Shown here piece by piece: positions 49,270-58,651 of a DNA stretch of 64,000 nt. The stretch is taken from NCBI GenBank assembly GCA_036262835.1, contig DATAID010000100.1, positions 1-64,000 on the forward strand. The letters are read 5' to 3'. The stretch is from RBG-16-66-20 sp036262835. Lineage in GTDB: Bacteria; Pseudomonadota; Gammaproteobacteria; Burkholderiales; SG8-39. Made by a program: the position numbers and the translations under genes. Every line of letters starts with the position of its first letter. Position 1 is the stretch's first letter. The notes under the pieces were generated by a model that saw nothing but the letters and a program-made list of their open reading frames with translations, had not been told where the DNA came from and ran no database searches.

Positions 49270-50153
49270 CCGGGCGGCTGGGCGATCGCGTCCTCGTACT
49301 TGTGCCGGCGCGTGATCCTGCCCGCGTGCTGGAAGATGTCGAGCGTCGCCTCGTAGGCCGGGCGCGTGATCTCCACGTGCGGCGTCCAGTTGCCGAGCTT
49401 CTGGTAGGCGCCGATCGTCTGCGCGAGCACGCTTGGGTTGATGTCCGGAAAAAATGACGCTTCCTTCTTCGCGACTTCGGCGGCGGGCGTCCTGATGAGC
49501 CAGGCGCGCGCCTTGCGGTAGGCGCGCATGAATTTCTTCGCCGCGTCGGTCTTCAGGAACTCGCGCGTCGCGGCGAGGCTCGAGAACGCGCACGGGCCGA
49601 TCGGCTGGCCAACGGAGGCGACGATGTGGCCGACCCTGTCGTGCTCGAGCTGCTGCGGCGCCGGGCCCTGCAGGTGGATGTAGTCACCCGTGCCGTTCCT
49701 GAACGCCTCGATCATCTTTTCGGTCGAGCCCGCGTTCACGGCCTTGAGGTCGTCGAGGTTGACGCCGCGCTTGTGGCAGGCGTAGCGGAACATCACGCTC
49801 GGCTGCTCGCCGTGATCGAACACCACGGGCCGGCCCTTCAGCCGCTCCCAGCTGAAGTCGGGCTCGGGCTTGCGGCCGACGAGAAAGAACCCATCCATCT
49901 CGTTGATCTGCGCGAAGTGCAGGGCCGGCGGCTGCGCGCCTTTCTCGAGCGGGTTGAACGCCTGCGACACCGCCGATTGCGCGACGTGCACGCTGCCATC
50001 CACCAGCCCCGCGATCGCCGACTTGCCGGCCGGCGCGACCGAGTGCTTCGGCGTCAATCCTTCCTCCTCGAGGTAGCCGCAGGCGATCGTGGCGATGAGC
50101 GGCGAGTAGAACGCGGAAAAGCGCGTGAACTGGATGCTGATTTCTTCGGCCAA
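49266..50153 (-). CDS. NMT1/SsuA-like substrate-binding protein without a signal peptide
   Basis: A 295-residue type II periplasmic-binding-fold protein related to the SsuA/ThiY/NMT1 group: ISIQFTRFSAFYSPLIATIACGYL, AGLVDGSVHVAQSAVSQAFNP and AGSTEKMIEAFRNGTGDYIHLQG. The start is probably TTG 50153, seven bases after a GGAGAG site. No export signal is seen, and no ABC permease or ATPase is nearby, so it is an orphan; export by a partner or a cytoplasmic role is open. It lies between aroA and cmk, facing aroA and divergent from cmk by 38 bases. A longer GTG- or ATG-initiated version (50219) adds a basic stretch that does not look like a signal peptide. Confidence 0.75.
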   Translation of the reverse strand: MAEEISIQFTRFSAFYSPLIATIACGYLEEEGLTPKHSVAPAGKSAIAGLVDGSVHVAQSAVSQAFNPLEKGAQPPALHFAQINEMDGFFLVGRKPEPDFSWERLKGRPVVFDHGEQPSVMFRYACHKRGVNLDDLKAVNAGSTEKMIEAFRNGTGDYIHLQGPAPQQLEHDRVGHIVASVGQPIGPCAFSSLAATREFLKTDAAKKFMRAYRKARAWLIRTPAAEVAKKEASFFPDINPSVLAQTIGAYQKLGNWTPHVEITRPAYEATLDIFQHAGRITRRHKYEDAIAQPPG

Positions 50154-50191
50154 GGGAGCTCTCCTGTTGTTCCGGCAGAATAACCTCGCGC

Positions 50192-50836
50192 ATGTCCTCG
50201 CCGGTACCCGTGATCGCAATTGATGGCCCGACCGCCTCCGGCAAGGGGACGATCGCGAGCCGGGTGGCGACCCGGCTCGGCTTCCACTACCTGGAGAGCG
50301 GTTCGCTGTATCGCCTGGTCGCGCTGGCGGGGGGAGAGCCGGTGCAAGCCGCGAGGGGGCTGGACGTGGCCTATCGCGGCGGTCGGATTTTCCTCAAGGA
50401 ACAAGATGTTACTGACGAACTGCGAGCCGAGGCGGTGGGCAACCGGGCCTCGGAAATCGCAAGCGATCAAAGAGTTAGAAGCGTCCTGCTGGAGCGGCAG
50501 CGAGCTTTCCGACGGGCACCGGGTCTGGTCGCCGATGGGCGCGACATGGGCACGGTCGTCTTCCCGGACGCAAGCCTGAAAATTTACTTGACGGCGAGCC
50601 CGGGGGTACGGGCGCAGCGTAGATATAAGCAGTTGATAGACAAAGGAAACAGTGCTAACCTCGCGTCCCTTTCCCGTGAGTTAGAGGAGCGGGACAGACG
50701 CGATGCCACCCGAGCGGTGGCGCCGCTGAAACCCGCGGCCGATGCCGTGCAGGTCGACTCCTCGGCGCTGTCGATCGACCAAGTGGTTGATTTGATAGTG
50801 AAGCAGTTTCGGGAACGGACGGTGGGGAAGGCCTGA
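50192..50836 (+). CDS. cmk: Cytidylate kinase
   Basis: A 214-residue nucleoside monophosphate kinase. The ATP loop is GPTASGKGTIA near residues 12-22, with YLESGSLYRLVAL for the CMP-binding region and DGRDMGTVVFPDA, and the lid SRELEERDRRD. It phosphorylates CMP and dCMP in the cytoplasm. In many proteobacteria it precedes rpsA, as here. The start ATG lies 38 bases from the TTG of the divergent gene; ribosome site is weak. Confidence 0.95.
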   Translation: MSSPVPVIAIDGPTASGKGTIASRVATRLGFHYLESGSLYRLVALAGGEPVQAARGLDVAYRGGRIFLKEQDVTDELRAEAVGNRASEIASDQRVRSVLLERQRAFRRAPGLVADGRDMGTVVFPDASLKIYLTASPGVRAQRRYKQLIDKGNSANLASLSRELEERDRRDATRAVAPLKPAADAVQVDSSALSIDQVVDLIVKQFRERTVGKA

Positions 50837-50860
50837 AGGTTTTCCCTTTTTTCAACGAAC

Positions 50861-50879
50861 CCGCAGTTTAAGTCTGCGG
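50861..50879 (+). promoter_or_regulatory. Leader stem-loop upstream of rpsA
   Basis: CCGCAG (50861-50866) and CTGCGG (50874-50879) form a six-base-pair perfect stem with a seven-base loop TTTAAGT, 25 bases before the rpsA ATG. No clear Shine-Dalgarno site precedes that ATG. In E. coli the rpsA leader lacks a canonical site and folds into hairpins used for S1 autoregulation; a similar role here is inference. Confidence 0.45.
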
Positions 50880-50904
50880 AACTGAAGGCAAATTTCCCTA
50901 CTCC

Positions 50905-52644
50905 ATGGCCAGTGTTTCGCCTGCTGTCTCGAAGTCCGCTAATCCTTCCCCCGAGTCGTTCGCCGCCCTGTTCGAAGAAAGCCTGACGCGCAAAGAGATG
51001 CGCGTGGGCGAGGTCATCACCGCCGAAGTCGTGCGCGTGGACCAGAACTTCGTCGTGGTCAACGCCGGGCTCAAATCCGAGAGCGTGATCGCTCTTGAAG
51101 AATTCCGTAACGACGCCGGCGAGCTTGAAGTCAAGCCCGGCGATTTCGTCAGCGTCTCGATCGAAGCCCTTGAAGACGGCTACGGCGAGACGCGCCTGTC
51201 GCGTGAAAAAGCGAAGCGCATGGCCGCGTGGCTCGAGCTCGAGAAGGCGCTCGAGTCGGGCGAGAAGGTGCAGGGCGTCATCACCGGCAAGGTGAAGGGC
51301 GGCCTGACCGTCATGGCGAAGAGCATCCGTGCGTTCCTGCCCGGCTCGCTCGTCGACCTGCGCCCGGTGAAGGACACGACGCCGTTCGAAGGCAAGACCA
51401 TGGAGTTCAAGGTCATCAAGCTCGACCGCAAGAGGAACAACGTGGTCGTGTCGCGCCGCGCGGTGCTGGAAGAGACGGCGGGAGCGGAGCGCGAGGCGCT
51501 GCTCTCGACGCTCTCCGAGGGCGCGGTCGTGAAGGGCATCGTCAAGAACATCACCGACTACGGCGCGTTCGTGGACCTCGGCGGTATCGACGGCCTGCTG
51601 CACATCACCGATCTCGCGTGGCGCCGCGTGAAGCATCCGTCCGAGGTGCTGAACGTGGGCGACGAAGTCACCGCCAAGGTGCTCAAGTTCGACGCCGAGA
51701 AGAACCGCGTCTCGCTCGGCCTCAAGCAGCTGGGCGAAGATCCGTGGGTCGGCATCGCACGCCGCTACCCGGCGGGTACCCGTCTCTTCGGCAAGGTGAC
51801 CAACCTCACCGACTACGGCGCGTTCGTCGAAGTCGAGGCAGGCATCGAGGGCCTGGTGCACGTCTCCGAGATGGACTGGACCAACAAGAACGTGCATCCC
51901 TCGAAGGTGGTGCAGGTCGGCGACGAGGTCGAGGTGATGATCCTCGAGATCGACGAGGAGCGCCGCCGCATTTCCCTCGGCATGAAGCAGTGCATGCCGA
52001 ACCCGTGGGAGGACTTCGCGCGCGAGTTCAAGAAGGGCGACCGCGTCAAGGGCCAGATCAAGTCGATCACCGATTTCGGCGTCTTCGTCGGCCTCTCGGG
52101 CGGCATCGACGGCCTGGTGCACCTCTCGGACCTGTCCTGGAGCCAGGCGGGCGAGGAGGCGGTCAAGCGCTTCAAGAAGGGCGACGAGGTGGAGACGGTG
52201 GTGCTCTCGATCGACGTCGAGCGGGAGCGGATTTCGCTCGGCATCAAGCAGCTCGAGGGCGACCCGTTCACCAACTTCATCGCGAGCCACGAGAAGAACA
52301 GCGTGGTCACGGGCGACGTGAAGTCGGTCGACGCCAAGGGCGCGGTGATCGCGCTCACGCCCGAGATCGACGGCTACCTGCGCGCCTCGGAGTTCTCGCG
52401 CGACCGCATCGAGGACCTGCGCACGGCGCTCAAGGACGGCGACAAGGTGACCGCGATGATCATCAACGTCGATCGCAAGAACCGCTCGATCAACCTCTCG
52501 GTGAAGGCGAAGGACGCCGCGGAGGAGACCGAAGCCATGAAGCAGCTGAGGACCGAGAACGCGGCGAGCGCCGCGGGCAGCACCAACCTCGGCGCGCTGC
52601 TGCGGGCGAAGCTGGACAAGGGCGGGTCGGACCCGCAAAAGTAG
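50905..52644 (+). CDS. rpsA: 30S ribosomal protein S1
   Basis: A 579-residue protein made of six S1/OB-fold repeats, each with the GxVxxVTxFGAFVxL pattern (for instance GIVKNITDYGAFVDLGGIDG near residue 213 and GQIKSITDFGVFVGLSGG near 383). It captures mRNA on the small subunit. Length is close to the usual 557-570. The ATG fixed by the conserved N terminus SFAALFEESLTRKEMRVGE has no strong ribosome site. ihfB follows after 33 bases. Confidence 0.97.
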   Translation: MASVSPAVSKSANPSPESFAALFEESLTRKEMRVGEVITAEVVRVDQNFVVVNAGLKSESVIALEEFRNDAGELEVKPGDFVSVSIEALEDGYGETRLSREKAKRMAAWLELEKALESGEKVQGVITGKVKGGLTVMAKSIRAFLPGSLVDLRPVKDTTPFEGKTMEFKVIKLDRKRNNVVVSRRAVLEETAGAEREALLSTLSEGAVVKGIVKNITDYGAFVDLGGIDGLLHITDLAWRRVKHPSEVLNVGDEVTAKVLKFDAEKNRVSLGLKQLGEDPWVGIARRYPAGTRLFGKVTNLTDYGAFVEVEAGIEGLVHVSEMDWTNKNVHPSKVVQVGDEVEVMILEIDEERRRISLGMKQCMPNPWEDFAREFKKGDRVKGQIKSITDFGVFVGLSGGIDGLVHLSDLSWSQAGEEAVKRFKKGDEVETVVLSIDVERERISLGIKQLEGDPFTNFIASHEKNSVVTGDVKSVDAKGAVIALTPEIDGYLRASEFSRDRIEDLRTALKDGDKVTAMIINVDRKNRSINLSVKAKDAAEETEAMKQLRTENAASAAGSTNLGALLRAKLDKGGSDPQK

Positions 52645-52677
52645 ACTCGAACGTCCTGACGATAGGGGAAGGTCGCC

Positions 52678-53010
<333 letters not shown>

Positions 53011-53042
53011 TCTCCGTCGCGGCGCGGCCGCGGGCCTGACGC

Positions 53043-53339
53043 ATGCGAGTCCTCGCCTGGGCGATCCGCATCGCCCTCTTCGTGCTGCTGGTCGCTTTTG
53101 CGGCCAAGAATGCCGACCCGGTGCGGCTGCGCTTCTACTTCGACCTCGCCTGGGAGGCGCCGCTGGTGGCGCTGCTGCTCGCCTTCTTCGCCGCCGGCGT
53201 GCTGCTCGGCGTGCTCGCCATGCTCGGCACCTGGCTGGCTCAGCGCAGGGAGCTCGCCAGACTCGAGAAAAGGATCCTGATTCAGGAGCCGAAATCCGGA
53301 GCGCCGGACGCCAATCAACCTCCCGCGGCGGAGGGCTGA
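53043..53339 (+). CDS. lapA: Lipopolysaccharide assembly protein A domain protein
   Basis: A 98-residue protein with two membrane segments (about 4-24 and 40-62) and a charged tail, the LapA (DUF1049) topology. It works with LapB in controlling LpxC turnover and lipopolysaccharide synthesis at the inner membrane. LapA-LapB order is conserved, and lapB starts on the last base of its stop. Sequence conservation of LapA is low, so the call depends on topology and the neighbour. Confidence 0.85.
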   Translation: MRVLAWAIRIALFVLLVAFAAKNADPVRLRFYFDLAWEAPLVALLLAFFAAGVLLGVLAMLGTWLAQRRELARLEKRILIQEPKSGAPDANQPPAAEG

Positions 53340-54529
53340 TGGAGTTCGAGTACTGGTGGCTGCTCGGCTTTCCGATCTTCTTCGGCCTGGGGTGGCTCGC
53401 CGCGCGCGTCGACATCCGCCAGCTCGTCAAGGACTCGCGCGCTCTGCCGAGCTCGTACTTCCGCGGCCTCAACTTCCTGCTGAACGAGCAGCCCGACAAG
53501 GCGATCGAAGCCTTCATCGAGGTGGTCAAGGTCGACCCCGAGACGGTCGAGCTGCACTTCGCGCTCGGCAGCCTCTTTCGCCGGCGCGGCGAGTACGACC
53601 GGGCGATCCGCATGCACCAGCACCTGCTCGAGCGCGCGGACCTCGGCCCCGAGCAGCGCACCGCGGCGCTCTACGAGCTGGGCCAGGACTACCTGAAGGC
53701 CGGGATCCTGGACCGGGCGGAGGAGATTTTCCAGCGCCTGTCGGAGGCGCCGCAGTCCGGGGCGCATTTCGCCGACTCGCGCAGGTTCCTGCTCGAGATC
53801 TTCCAGCAGGAAAAGGACTGGGACAAGGCGAGCGCCATGGCGCGGCGCCTGGAGACCGAGTCGGGCGAGTCGCGCGCGAAGGAGCTCGCGCATTTCCTGT
53901 GCGAGCGCGCCGTCAGCGAGGCGGCGCATTCGCGCCCCGACACCGCGCGGCGCCATCTCGAGCAGGCGATCGAGATCAACCGCAAGTGCGTGCGCGCGAG
54001 CCTGCAGCTTGGCGACCTGGAGAAGACCTACGGCAAGGTGGAGCGCGCGATCGAGCACTGGAAGAGGATCGAGTCGCAGAACCCGGCCTTCCTCGCGCTC
54101 GTCGCGCAGCGGCTGCTCGAGGCCTATCGCTCGACCGGCAAGCTCGAGGAGGGCCTGACGCTGCTCACCGGCTACCTGGAGCGCTATCCGTCGCTCGACC
54201 TGCTCGATGCCGTGTTCCAGACCACGCTGGAGGCGAAGGGCGTGGAGGCGGCCTACAAGCTGGTGCGCGACGAGCTGCGGCGCAACCCGACGCTGCTCGG
54301 CCTCGACCGGCTGCTCGAGGCGCAGATCATCGGCGCGGCGAGTCCCGAGCGGCGGCGCGACCTCGAGCTGGTGCGAAACCTGGTGCACAGCCATACCCGG
54401 CGCCTGGCGCGCTACCGCTGCGAAAACTGCGGCTTCAAGGCGCGCCAGTTCCACTGGCTTTGCCCCGCGTGCAGCGGCTGGGAAACCTACCCGCCGCGCC
54501 GCACTGAGGAGTTCGATCTCGCACCATGA
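53339..54529 (+). CDS. lapB: Lipopolysaccharide assembly protein B (TPR protein)
   Basis: A 396-residue protein with an N-terminal membrane anchor (about 5-22), eight or nine TPR repeats (about 35-340) and a C-terminal rubredoxin-like metal site, CENCGF...CPACSGW, from about residue 358. It links LpxC to the FtsH protease, limiting lipid A synthesis. The gene overlaps ugd by four bases. All four metal-binding cysteines are present. Confidence 0.95.
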   Translation: MEFEYWWLLGFPIFFGLGWLAARVDIRQLVKDSRALPSSYFRGLNFLLNEQPDKAIEAFIEVVKVDPETVELHFALGSLFRRRGEYDRAIRMHQHLLERADLGPEQRTAALYELGQDYLKAGILDRAEEIFQRLSEAPQSGAHFADSRRFLLEIFQQEKDWDKASAMARRLETESGESRAKELAHFLCERAVSEAAHSRPDTARRHLEQAIEINRKCVRASLQLGDLEKTYGKVERAIEHWKRIESQNPAFLALVAQRLLEAYRSTGKLEEGLTLLTGYLERYPSLDLLDAVFQTTLEAKGVEAAYKLVRDELRRNPTLLGLDRLLEAQIIGAASPERRRDLELVRNLVHSHTRRLARYRCENCGFKARQFHWLCPACSGWETYPPRRTEEFDLAP

Positions 54530-55830
54530 AGGTGACTGTTATAGGAACGGGTTACGTCGGCCTTGTCACCGGTGCCTGCCTCGCCGACATGGGAAACGAT
54601 GTCTTTTGCCTGGACGTCGACGTGGCCAAGGTGAAGGCGCTGAACGAGGGCCGCATTCCGATCTACGAGCCGGGGCTGGAAGCGATCGTGAAGCGCAACG
54701 AATCGGCCGGCCGGCTGCGCTTTTCCACCGACATCGCGGCGAGCGTCGCGCATGGCGCGCTCCAGCTGATCGCGGTCGGCACCCCGCCGGGCGAGGACGG
54801 CTCGGCCGATCTCAAGCATGTGCTCGAAGCCGCGCGCAACGTCGGGCGCTACATGGACGAGTACAAGGTCGTGGCCGGCAAATCGACGGTGCCGGTGGGA
54901 ACCGCGGACAGGGTGAAGGACGCCATTGCGGGGGAATTGAAGGCGAGGAAAAAAGAGATTCAGTTCAGCGTCGTCTCCAACCCTGAATTCCTGAAGGAAG
55001 GCGCGGCGGTCGAGGACTTCATGCGGCCCGACCGCATCATCGTCGGCTCGGAGGACGAGCGCGCGACCCGCATGCTGCGCGAGCTGTACGCGCCCTTCCA
55101 GCGCAATCACGACAAGCTCATGCTGATGGGCGTGCGCTCGGCGGAGCTCGCCAAGTACGCCGCCAACGCCATGCTGGCGACGCGCATCTCGTTCATGAAC
55201 GAGCTCGCCAATCTCGCCGAGCCGCTCGGCGCCGACATCGAGGAGGTGCGCCGCGCGCTCGGCTCGGATCCTCGCATCGGCAGCCAGTTCCTCTATCCCG
55301 GCGCGGGGTTCGGCGGGTCGTGCTTTCCCAAGGACGTGAAGGCGCTGCGCAGAATCGGCGAGGAGGCAGGCCGCCCGCTGCGGGTGATGGCGGCGGTCGA
55401 GCAGGCGAACGAGGCGCAAAAGCACGTGCTCGGCGGCAAGATCCAGGCGAGGTTCGGAAAGGACCTGAGCGGGAAGCGGTTTGCAATCTGGGGCCTCGCC
55501 TTCAAGCCCAATACCGACGACATGCGCGAGGCGCCGAGCCTCGCGCTGATCGCCGACCTGCTCGAGGCGGGCGCTGAAGTGCGGGCCTACGATCCTGTGG
55601 CGAAGCCGGCGATCGAGGGCGTTCACGTCGCCAAGGCGGCCATGGAAGCGGTGCAAGGTTGCGATGCCCTGGCGATCGTGACCGAATGGGCCGAGTTCCG
55701 CTCGCCGGACTTCGCCGCGCTCAAAAAGGTCCTCAAAACGCCGGCGATCTTCGACGGCCGGAACCTGTACGATCCGGCGACGATGAAGGGCTACGGCTTC
55801 GAGTATTTCCCGGTCGGGCGCAGGACATGA
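54526..55830 (+). CDS. ugd: UDP-glucose 6-dehydrogenase
   Basis: A 434-residue enzyme with an N-terminal Rossmann domain (TVIGTGYVGLVTGACLADMG), a dimerisation helix and a C-terminal domain. The catalytic cysteine lies in GFGGSCFPKDVKAL (near residue 267), and the IVTEWAEFRSPDF region binds substrate. It oxidises UDP-glucose to UDP-glucuronate for polysaccharide or modified lipid A synthesis. It lies in the envelope block between lapB and hldA; its stop overlaps the next ATG by four bases. Confidence 0.96.
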   Translation: MKVTVIGTGYVGLVTGACLADMGNDVFCLDVDVAKVKALNEGRIPIYEPGLEAIVKRNESAGRLRFSTDIAASVAHGALQLIAVGTPPGEDGSADLKHVLEAARNVGRYMDEYKVVAGKSTVPVGTADRVKDAIAGELKARKKEIQFSVVSNPEFLKEGAAVEDFMRPDRIIVGSEDERATRMLRELYAPFQRNHDKLMLMGVRSAELAKYAANAMLATRISFMNELANLAEPLGADIEEVRRALGSDPRIGSQFLYPGAGFGGSCFPKDVKALRRIGEEAGRPLRVMAAVEQANEAQKHVLGGKIQARFGKDLSGKRFAIWGLAFKPNTDDMREAPSLALIADLLEAGAEVRAYDPVAKPAIEGVHVAKAAMEAVQGCDALAIVTEWAEFRSPDFAALKKVLKTPAIFDGRNLYDPATMKGYGFEYFPVGRRT

Positions 55831-56765
55831 GGGCGCCGGACACCCGCAGGGCGAGCGTGCTGGTGGTCGGCGACGTGATGCTCGATCGCTACTGGTTCGG
55901 GGATGCGTCGCGCATCTCGCCCGAGGCGCCGGTGCCGGTCGTGCTGTGGCGCCGCGAGGAGCCCAAGGCGGGCGGAGCGGCGAACGTCGCCTCGAACTGC
56001 GCCGCCCTCGGCGCAAGCACGACGCTGCTCTCGGTGGTCGGGGACGACGCCGAAGGGGCGACCCTGAAGTCGCTCCTCGAGGAAAGCAGGGTCAAAGTCA
56101 AATTCCACCAGGACAAGTCGATCCGCACGACCCAGAAGCTGCGCATCATCAGCCAGCGCCAGCAGCTCCTGCGCATCGACTTCGAGACGCCGCCCTCGCG
56201 CGAGGTGCTGGCGCAGAAGTTCGCCGAGTTCAAGGCCGCGCTGCCGGCCGCTCGCGTCGTGATCCTGTCCGACTACGGCAAGGGCGGCCTCGCGCACATC
56301 GCGCGCATGGTGGCCCTGGCGGGCGCGGCGGGCAAGAAAGTGCTGATCGACCCGAAGGGCGACGACTGGTCGCGCTATCGGGGCGCCTACCTCATCACGC
56401 CCAACCGGGCCGAATTCCGCGAGGTCGCCGGCACCTGGAAAACCCGCGCGGACTTCGAGCGCCGCGGGCGGCGCCTGCGCCGGCAGCTCAAGCTCGCCGC
56501 GCTGCTCGTCACGCTGGGCGGCGAGGGCATGACGCTTTTCACTGAGGGCGGCACGCTGCATGTGCCGGCGGACGAGCGCGAGGTCTACGACGTGAGCGGC
56601 GCCGGCGACACGGTGATCGCGACGCTCGGCACCATGCTCGCCGCGGGCGAGCGCCTCGAGCAGGCGGTGCGCATCGCCAACCGGGCCGGCGGCATCAAGG
56701 TGGGCAAGCTCGGCACCGCGGTGGTGACGCGCAAGGAATTGTTCGGCAGCAGGCGCGCGAAATGA
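55827..56765 (+). CDS. hldA: D-glycero-beta-D-manno-heptose-7-phosphate kinase
   Basis: A 312-residue PfkB/ribokinase-fold kinase. VLVVGDVMLDRYWFGDASRISPEAPVPV identifies the heptose kinase (RfaE domain I), with the anion hole in SGAGDTVIATLG and the catalytic Asp there. Unlike HldE of E. coli it lacks the fused adenylyltransferase domain, so HldC must be encoded elsewhere. It makes the heptose bisphosphate precursor of inner-core LPS and is followed by hldD, with a four-base overlap. Confidence 0.93.
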   Translation: MRAPDTRRASVLVVGDVMLDRYWFGDASRISPEAPVPVVLWRREEPKAGGAANVASNCAALGASTTLLSVVGDDAEGATLKSLLEESRVKVKFHQDKSIRTTQKLRIISQRQQLLRIDFETPPSREVLAQKFAEFKAALPAARVVILSDYGKGGLAHIARMVALAGAAGKKVLIDPKGDDWSRYRGAYLITPNRAEFREVAGTWKTRADFERRGRRLRRQLKLAALLVTLGGEGMTLFTEGGTLHVPADEREVYDVSGAGDTVIATLGTMLAAGERLEQAVRIANRAGGIKVGKLGTAVVTRKELFGSRRAK

Positions 56766-57757
56766 GCACGCTCACCGTCGTCACCGGCGCCGCGGGCTTC
56801 ATCGGCTCGCGCATCGTCGCGGCGCTAAACCGCGCCGGCATCCACGAGATTCTCGCGGTCGACGACCTCTCGGAGGGCGCGAACGCGAAGAACCTCTTCT
56901 CGCTGCGCGTCGCCGACTACATGGACAAGCGCGAATTCCTGACGCGCGTATCGAGCGGCAGCTTCAGCGAATCCATCGAGGCGGTCATGCACCAGGGCGC
57001 CTGCACCGACACGACCGAGTCGGACGGCCAGTACATGATGGAGAACAACTACGCCTACTCGAAGGCGCTCTTCGACTGGTGCCAGGCCGAGGAGGTGCCG
57101 CTCATCTACGCTTCGTCGGCCGCCGTCTACGGCGCCGGCCGCGAGTTCGCCGAGGATCCGGAGAACGAGGCGCCGCTCAACGTGTATGCGTACTCCAAGC
57201 AGCTCTTCGACCGGTATGTGGAGAGCCGCCAGGACGAGCGCACGTCGCAGGTGGCGGGGCTGCGCTACTTCAACGTCTACGGCCCCAACGAGGCACACAA
57301 GAAAACCTCGCGCTACAACATGACCTCGATCGCCCTGCAGGCCTGGCAGCAGTTCAAGGCGCGCGGCTACGTCGAGCTCTTCGTCGGCACCGACGGCTAC
57401 GGCGACGGCGGCCAGCTGCGCGATTTCATCCACGTGGACGACGCGGTGGCGGTGAACCTGTGGCTGCTCGAGAACCGCGACGTGTCCGGCATCTTCAACT
57501 GCGGGACGGGTCGCGCCCAAAGCTTCAATGACGTCGCGTTCGCCGTAATTGGCTCCGTGACGGGCTTGTCGAGAGAGAAGATAAAAGAGCAAAAGCTCAT
57601 CCGCTACATCCCGTTTCCCGACAAGCTCAAGGGCAAGTACCAGAGCTTCACCCAGGCCGACCTGACGCGCCTGCGCGGCGCCGGCTACGAGGGCTCGTTC
57701 CGGCCGGTCGAGCAGGGGGTGGCCGACTATGTGCGCGAGCTGCAGAAGACCGCATGA
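56762..57757 (+). CDS. hldD: ADP-L-glycero-D-manno-heptose 6-epimerase
   Basis: A 331-residue extended SDR. TGAAGFIGSRIVAALNRAG is the cofactor loop, HQGACTDTTESDGQYMMENN contains the substrate-binding region, and YAYSKQLFD provides the catalytic Tyr and Lys. It epimerises ADP-heptose for the LPS core. Start and stop overlap hldA and cysM by four bases each. Bases 57535-57605 form an AT-rich patch (REKIKEQKLI). Confidence 0.95.
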   Translation: MSTLTVVTGAAGFIGSRIVAALNRAGIHEILAVDDLSEGANAKNLFSLRVADYMDKREFLTRVSSGSFSESIEAVMHQGACTDTTESDGQYMMENNYAYSKALFDWCQAEEVPLIYASSAAVYGAGREFAEDPENEAPLNVYAYSKQLFDRYVESRQDERTSQVAGLRYFNVYGPNEAHKKTSRYNMTSIALQAWQQFKARGYVELFVGTDGYGDGGQLRDFIHVDDAVAVNLWLLENRDVSGIFNCGTGRAQSFNDVAFAVIGSVTGLSREKIKEQKLIRYIPFPDKLKGKYQSFTQADLTRLRGAGYEGSFRPVEQGVADYVRELQKTA

Positions 57758-58650
57758 GCCGCACGATCGAGGATTCCATCGGCAACACGCCGCTCGTGCG
57801 GCTGCAGCGCCTGGGCGCGGAATTCGAGAAGAGCAGAAACGTCGTTCTCGCCAAGCTGGAGGGCGACAACCCCGCCGGCTCGGTAAAGGACCGGCCCGCG
57901 ATCTCGATGATCCGGGGCGCCGAGAAACGCGGCGAGATCAAGCCGGGCGACACCCTGATCGAGGCGACCTCGGGCAACACGGGCATCGCGCTCGCGATGG
58001 CGGCGGCGATCCGGGGCTACCGCATGATCCTCATCATGCCCGAGCACCTCTCGATGGAGCGGCGCCAGACCATGCGCGCCTTCGGCGCCGAGATCGTGCT
58101 CACCCCCCAGAAGGGGGGCATGGAGGCCTCCCGCGACCTCGCCGACAGGATGGTGAAGGAGGGAAAAGGCATCATGCTCGACCAGTTCGCCAATCCCGAC
58201 AATCCGCGCGCTCACTACGAGCACACCGGGCCGGAAATCTGGCGCGACACGGACGGCAAGGTCACCCACTTCGTCTCCTCGATGGGCACCACCGGCACCA
58301 TCATGGGCTGCTCGCGGTTCCTCAAGGAAAAGAACCCGAAGATCCAGATCGTCGGCTGCCAGCCCGAGGAGGGCTCGCAGATTCCGGGCATCCGCAAGTG
58401 GCCCGAGGCCTATCTGCCGAAAATCTACGACAAGGCGCGGGTCGACCGGCTCGAGTACGTCAGCCAGGCCGAGGCCGAGGAAACGGCGCGGCGCCTCGCG
58501 CGCGAGGAGGGCATCTTCGCCGGCATCTCCTCGGGCGGCGCGACGGCCGTCGCCCTGCGCATCGCGAAGGAAGCGAAGAACGCCGTCATCGTCACCATCA
58601 TCTGCGATCGCGGCGACCGGTACCTGACCACCGGCGTCTTTCCGGACTGA
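57754..58650 (+). CDS. cysM: Cysteine synthase B
   Basis: A 298-residue fold type II PLP enzyme. The PLP lysine is in DNPAGSVKDRPAI, the substrate loop is TSGNTGIALAMAAA, and the PLP-phosphate loop is MGTTGTIMG. The CysM-like N terminus (IEDSIGNTPLVRLQRL) and short length separate it from CysK and cystathionine beta-synthase. It makes cysteine from O-acetylserine and sulfide or thiosulfate. The ATG overlaps hldD by four bases, and the exonuclease gene begins two bases after its stop. Confidence 0.93.
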   Translation: MSRTIEDSIGNTPLVRLQRLGAEFEKSRNVVLAKLEGDNPAGSVKDRPAISMIRGAEKRGEIKPGDTLIEATSGNTGIALAMAAAIRGYRMILIMPEHLSMERRQTMRAFGAEIVLTPQKGGMEASRDLADRMVKEGKGIMLDQFANPDNPRAHYEHTGPEIWRDTDGKVTHFVSSMGTTGTIMGCSRFLKEKNPKIQIVGCQPEEGSQIPGIRKWPEAYLPKIYDKARVDRLEYVSQAEAEETARRLAREEGIFAGISSGGATAVALRIAKEAKNAVIVTIICDRGDRYLTTGVFPD

Positions 58651-58651
58651 A

